The notes below the pieces were generated by a model. That model saw only the letters and a program-made list of their open reading frames with translations. It did not search any database and was not told where the DNA came from. A DNA stretch of 64,000 bases from Ichthyophonus hoferi (Eukaryota > Opisthokonta > Ichthyosporea > Ichthyophonida > Ichthyophonidae), in contig NAOQ01000169.1 of assembly GCA_002751075.1 (NCBI GenBank), positions 22,974-86,973 on the forward strand, read 5' to 3'. A program made the position numbers and the translations under genes. This document shows, one piece after another, positions 52,443 through 64,000 of this stretch. Each line of letters opens with the position of its first letter. Position 1 is the first letter of the stretch.

Positions 52443-53091
52443 ATTGGTCCCAATACCCTCTGGCCTGATGAGATATATTATGTATATTTCATAATGCATT
52501 TATACCGAGTTGCTGTTTTCAACTAGACAACTTTCCCCTCCGCTCTATCATAGCTAACAATAAAAATCACAGCCACCCGCCTCCAGACATTTTCCTACTA
52601 TCACGTGTCATTTGGCAGTAGTACATCAAATTCATAATAAATATCGTCTGTGATGATATAATATAACAAAGAGTAAGTGGTTACACATACTTTTGCCTGA
52701 TATAGCAGCATTTTAGAGTTTTATTATTATGTAATTTATCAGCTACTCACAGCGTCTAGCGGAGCCTTAGTCTTCACTAGGGACCATCTAGTACTACCAC
52801 GTTTTTAAAAGGAATAATAAGAGATACATAGCTTACTAAGTCAATCTAAAGTTACTGTTTTGCTGAGTTGGACAAAAATAGATGATCCACATCCTTGAAT
52901 TTTTGTGCTCAACTTATCTTTTGTTTCAATATGGCGTACAAAATTTTACGCATTCTGTCGTGCTAAACACAACATTGAAACGCATATATAATGTATATAT
53001 GAGGTAATATAAAAACGGTATACAAGGTTACATCACTGCCAAAGGCCAGCAGATGTACTTTAACTACATGGATGCATAGGCATAGTTCTAG
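52443..53091. other. Convergent 3' region between GME and Trf4/Cid14
   Basis: 650 bp between two facing stop codons. It holds both 3' UTRs; no further gene was seen. An AATAAA-like element occurs at about 52559-52564 on the plus strand. Confidence 0.5.
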
Positions 53092-59334
<6,243 letters not shown>

Positions 59335-62294
59335 ATTTGTGGTCTAGTGATAGTCAAGTACAGTTAATAGAATCAAAATTTATCTTTCACATAATATATG
59401 CTATGCAGTGTAGTATATATTATGTAGTATACATTCTATAGTATATAGTAGTACGCATACATGTACGATACATGCTAATACAGACTAAACAAATGATGCG
59501 TGTACTACCACTAGGGCTGGTAGGTTCTTGCGAATATGTTTTGATCGCAAACTTACCCTTGTGAATAAAATCGTAATTTCTAATTTGCTTTGAAAAATAG
59601 TAATTAGTAATAAATTATTAATAAACTAATAAGATATTAATAATAATAGTTTAATCATGGATTATTATTTATGGAAGTGATTAATTTCACTGATTTACAA
59701 CTAACATGCAAATAAGGACATCTTATCGTAATTTTGATTGGCAATGATAGGTCTTGCCCCTAAAAAGCATCCAATTACATTCATTTTACAGCCCTACCAA
59801 TAGTTCTGAGTATGATAAAAGCATTTACTTGAGGTTTTAAAAATAGTAAGCCTAGACTTTTCTAGTAAAGAAAATGGTGTTGGTTTCAGTTTCACATCAG
59901 GAGGTGGTGACCTGTAAGTCTAGATGAGTGCTTACCATTATTACAGCATAACAATATTTTCTTTCTATACCTTCCCTACATGGCCTGAAAAAAATCATAC
60001 ACATATCTATACCTATGATCCTATCACTACCTGCACATAACAAAGATAACTGCTCTCAAGCAAGTGGTAGAGGTCTTATGATACAGATGTAACAGATGTC
60101 GGTAGGGATATTGCAGATACGACCATAACCGAACAAAGCTGATCATTAATTAACTACGGCCCCACCATATGAGCCACATTGACAGAATTAGTTTGTAATC
60201 ATACTACAATGCCTTGGCAGACTTAGTCCTCCTCACCCTATCAGGAGCATCACAGAAATCCTCGAGTATGTTGTTGACTTCATTTTATATGAAGTGTTGA
60301 CTTTTTTTTTTAACAACTTCATAACCCGAAGAATTATAACTTAGTCCAGTATCACTGTGATATTCATTATCACTCAAGGTCATGTCTTTTTGAGCTAGCT
60401 ATTATCTCTGTAGTTCTACATAGATCAATAGAGAATTTCTAAGGTTATGGTACCTGATAATTCCAAATGCTTTAAATCATAAGTAAATTAGTAATTAGCA
60501 GGCAAAAATTGATCTGAAGCATGGAATCCAGACCAACTTATTGGCATTTCTGGTGATAGCCACTGGTATGCACAGCAGGAGAACTTGGCAAAGCTGAGAT
60601 TAACAAATTTGGACACTGAAGGATGTCAGTGATTGGCTAAATGTGCCCGATGGCGGTCAAAAGCTAATTACCTAAGCATTCAATGCCATTATATTACATC
60701 TAGGCTAAATTTGAACTATATTTAAATAATGTTTGATTCACATCTAGGATCAGTATGACAGGTCAATATTTGGCTATCAATATAAGAAGCTATACAAGCG
60801 GAGGTCCAGCTCTTAGTGTGGATCGCTTAAAAGTTATATTAAAATAAACATATGTTAAATATGAATTTGATTTATTATATAAGTCATGATTTTAGAAAGT
60901 AAGTAGGTAATGGTTGCAAAAAGAATTTTTGGAAACAGAGGCTTGTAAGGTCAGCAGCTCCTATAGGATGGTCTGTAATCAAAGGGAAGAAGGCGAGTGC
61001 TGTTTAGTTTTGACTCAAAGGGTTCTCTATGGCCAGAATTGGACAACACCTTTGATGCCTATGAGGTTTCTGCTAACATTGAGTGCCTGCAGCCTCGACG
61101 CTGCTAGAAAAGAATCATGTATGTCTATTGACTCACATCCGGAGACAACACAAATTACAGCTACTTTTGACAAACTGATGGAAATTACATTGGCTGATTA
61201 TCACCCTTCATTGGAGTCCGAAGAAGTCTGGATTCTAGTTGTGTTGTATCCTAGAGAAGGTGAAGATTCAGAGTCTTCACAAGGGTTGAATCTATCTTCT
61301 AGGTTTCTGGTAGTAACTTCTTCCTTTGAAAATTTTTTTTCTGGCCATAATCCATAGTGTTGATGCAGGCAAAGGTATAGACTTCCTTTTCAACGGAAAG
61401 TGCTTGCTGGGGGCATTTTCTTTTCTAATCAAAGTCGTTACTTTGGATTAGACACTTTTTAAAACATAGGTATCAGGTGTAATATGAAACATTAGTGAGA
61501 GGTACAAAGTCTAAATGCATGTAATATATATTGTTGGGGTCAAAGGCAGCTAAAGAATTCTCTGTATTAGCAGAAGATGTGTTTTCCACAGGATGTTGTT
61601 GCTTACGAATGGTTGCAAAACACAGGCTTAGTATTTATAAACATCAAGGCATATATATATATAAATAAAGAGGTTTTGTTAACAAGTAAGAGAATGCAAA
61701 GCTTTTGTGTATACTGGGTTGTCCATATTTATTTATTAACGTGTTTCATCATTTTATAGTTCTCATGGTCTCACCACCTTTGCTGATTGGAAGGTGCTGA
61801 TGTAACTATGCACAATACTTTAGTCAAAATTATAATGGCCACATCGATCTTTATAAGTTGATGCCTTTCGTAGAGCCCAGTGTAGTCCCCTTAGGTTCTT
61901 GATCTTAATCTTCTAATCGATCTGAGACACCGTGTTTGTATTTAGACAGCTTTTTATCTGGTACCCGTGTTTGGCTAGTTGCTTTCCTTTTTCGTATTAG
62001 TTACTGATGAATCATTGATTTGAATGAGAGCTTCATAAAGACAGCTGATTTGGGCCCATCATGTCATGGTCCCGTTGTTAACCAGCTGGCTAGCAATACC
62101 ACGTGCTCTTTGGGTTTACACTCTTGCCGTAAAACTCCCTACATATGAATATATCAATATCTCCTTAACAATATGATAAGAATCTTACAATTATAAAATG
62201 ACATGGATATTTAGTACATATCATCTTTACATCTTCCAGGCAGCAGAAAGGTGTACTCCATATATGCTGTTATCAGTATACATATCCATGCCTA
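59335..62294. other. Intergenic region with an unassigned open frame
   Basis: Contains the Trf4/Cid14 promoter side and the ASA1 3' side. Apart from the frame at 60914-61357 no coding signal is recognised. AT-rich, including several TA-rich tracts at 59390-59460. Confidence 0.4.
60914..61357 (+). other. Unassigned 147-codon open frame
   Basis: Open from ATG for 444 bases on the plus strand in otherwise stop-rich DNA. The predicted protein is acidic and Ser/Leu-rich and shows no domain, repeat or membrane segment that I recognise. No splice partner was found. It could be a lineage-specific gene, part of an old mobile element, or chance; base composition here is a little less AT-rich than the surroundings. 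Confidence 0.25.
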
Positions 62295-63827
62295 TTATGC
62301 ATTATACACAGACCAAAGGGAGATATTATTGTCTCCGCTACCAGCTGCCAGTAACCAGCCCATGCTAGTGGTGTGGAAAAAAGATAAACATTGAATAGAT
62401 CCCCGGTGTCTTTCAAGAACACAGAGGGGTGTATCTGCCTTGAACCCAAATAAACGCAACCTGCATGTAAAGATAAGTAAATCCTTCTCATGATCAATAC
62501 ACCTTTACCTGTAAATAACAGTAGCTATTTGGTCCCACATTAAATGCCTTCAATGTACTTCCTTAGCAATTTTAATTTAACAATGAGCCCTAGTTATAGT
62601 AATATTATAAACTACTGGACTGGTCAAATGTTCATGTAACTCGCTGATAATCTATACAGAGAATTCATATTGTAGAATACTTAGCTTTTGTACACCTTCA
62701 CATGACAGAGGTATGCCCCATAATTCAAGATAGATCTAAGACATGCTATATTTATTTACATCATGATATTTTATTAAGTGATCAGAAAATAGTAAGTCAA
62801 TAAGTTGGAGCATAGCTGTGTATTGTAGTAAGGTGTGTATACATGTATTGTCTGAAACAGACATATTTAAATCATGCATCACTCTATGGATCAAAACATT
62901 TACAACTACAGAATAATCAACCTTTAGAGCTTTAGATACAATGAAATGTCAAGGAAAATCCTAGGTATGCATATATATGATTGGTCTGCAGCCTGATTTT
63001 TCTATTTATTCCCTCACATTTGCCCCCAACATACATATGGCCATATAGAAGGAAATAAACAGGCCGCCCTCATTCTCACATGGATATGCAGGTTAGTGAA
63101 TATGCACTCTTCTTCTTCATACCAATAGTATGCAAAACATTAGTCACCCTTTACTTAGTCATCCCCAAAACCATATACTTTCCAATTAGTCTCTTGATAT
63201 AAAAGGGCGGCTAAGTATTAAAGAGGAAAAAAAAAAAGAAAAGACTAGAAAAGAAAAAGAAACATACTTTCCATCCCACCCAGCTGTAGCATACAGTTTT
63301 CCATCTTGTCGTATTTGTAAGTCATTGACTCCTGGAGTCATCAGGGTTACCTTACCAGTCTCTTTCATTCCCTCCTGGTAATCCCATGCTTATTCAATTA
63401 TGTTACTTGCAAATGAGTCTAGTACTGTCCAATTGCAACTACCATTAAGTCCATTCATTACAAACAACTAGACATACTGACTATCCAAGAGTCTCGGATA
63501 GCAACCAAACAAAATTTCAAAGCTACAACGATTAAAGAATGCATGGGAGTTACTGCCATCGAATAATATGGACCACAGCCCCCTCTACTTTAAAATAACA
63601 CCAAAATAAAATATTGAGTGATGCCGTTTGAGTTGTGCAGTCATGTACACACATGATCTAGAACCAGGTATCATTTAGAAAATATAAAGACAATCAAAGA
63701 GTGAAGTGTAACATAAAAATAAAAGTCAATGAATAACTTACAGGTTCTAAAACAAAACGGGATAGGCTGGGCCCTGCAGATCCTGCAAGGCCTACGCCAG
63801 TAGAGGGGTCCCAGTCGACACAAAACA
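62295..63827 (-). CDS. ASA1: ASA1 / GNB1L-like WD40 protein, 3' exons
   Basis: C-terminal part of a WD40 propeller like ASTRA-associated protein 1 (fungi) and GNB1L (animals), which work with the Tel2-Tti1-Tti2 system in PIKK assembly. Three exons are clear: 63742-63827, 63268-63374 and 62295-62434 (stop TAA). Signatures are 'GVNDLQIRQDGKLYATAGWD' (ATAGWDHR in GNB1L), 'TPLCVLERHRGSIQCLSF' and 'LLAAGSGDNNISLWSVYNA' at the end (LAAGSKDQRISLWSLY in human). The exon ending at 63268 leaves two bases of a codon and the last exon opens after one base, so a small exon coding roughly for the 'VRVF' strand is expected between 62435 and 63267; I could not place it. The 5' exons lie beyond the right edge of the window. 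Confidence 0.82.
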
Positions 63828-64000
63828 CTGCATTGGTATCAACACTGTGCCATTAGTTGCATCTGGCTTAGATCTTGTTCCAATTCTTGCAGTATGCTCC
63901 TTTGTCTTGTTCTCATTCCCTCAAATACAAGACTGCACCCAATTTTCATTATCTAATTTTATAATCTAGTATCTCTTGCATTTTCCCCCATAAATACACC

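Noticed and set aside
62273-62497. 74-codon minus-strand open frame starting upstream of the last ASA1 exon
   Set aside because: It is a different frame over the real exon; the frame ending 'ISLWSVYNA' matches the WD40 family.

Overview
The window looks like an AT-rich, gene-sparse nuclear contig from a eukaryote with intron-dense genes. Nine protein genes can be supported by homology together with consistent splice phases. They are a CDC50-family flippase subunit (3' part only), MAK11/PAK1IP1, condensin CAP-H, RACK1, the cytoplasmic dynein-1 light intermediate chain, a SARNP/Tho1-like protein (3' part), a plant-type GDP-mannose 3,5-epimerase, a Trf4/Cid14-type nucleotidyltransferase, and ASA1/GNB1L (3' part, continuing off the right edge). 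Dynein-1 LIC with its adaptor helix and a very fungal/animal-like RACK1 point to an opisthokont (for example an early-diverging fungus or a unicellular holozoan) or possibly an amoebozoan. The species cannot be fixed from the sequence alone.

Layout: 1-1107 CDC50 (+) converges on MAK11 (-, 1177-5769), with only 69 bp between the stop codons. MAK11 and CAP-H (+, 7084-12420) diverge from a shared 1.3 kb region. CAP-H faces RACK1 (-, 16898-18959) across about 4.5 kb of AT-rich DNA. From about 19 to 28.6 kb the DNA is repeat-derived: a Copia fossil at about 22.1-23.1 kb, then a large imperfect palindrome at about 23.8-25.8 kb, then possible gag debris. Dynein LIC (-) occupies 28675-32578. From 32.6 to 42.4 kb there is AT-rich DNA with two more Copia fossils (37.1-38.7 and 39.4-40.2 kb). 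The SARNP-like 3' exons lie at 42444-43452 (-), followed by gene-poor DNA with a 557-base assembly gap (46090-46646). GDP-mannose 3,5-epimerase (+, 50122-52442) converges on Trf4/Cid14 (-, 53092-59334). The last exons of ASA1 lie at 62295-63827 (-).

The host genes are housekeeping functions: 60S assembly (MAK11), 40S scaffold (RACK1), nuclear RNA surveillance (Trf4/Cid14), mRNP export (SARNP), chromosome condensation (CAP-H), microtubule transport (dynein LIC), lipid flipping (CDC50), PIKK/chromatin assembly (ASA1) and nucleotide-sugar metabolism (GME). They do not form an obvious cluster or pathway. The most notable items are the catalytically intact plant-type GME, the altered P-loop of dynein LIC, the roughly 2 kb palindrome, and the missing SAP-domain exon of the SARNP-like gene. 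Exon coordinates were read by hand from homology, splice motifs and phase. All multi-exon models reported as complete give a total length divisible by three.
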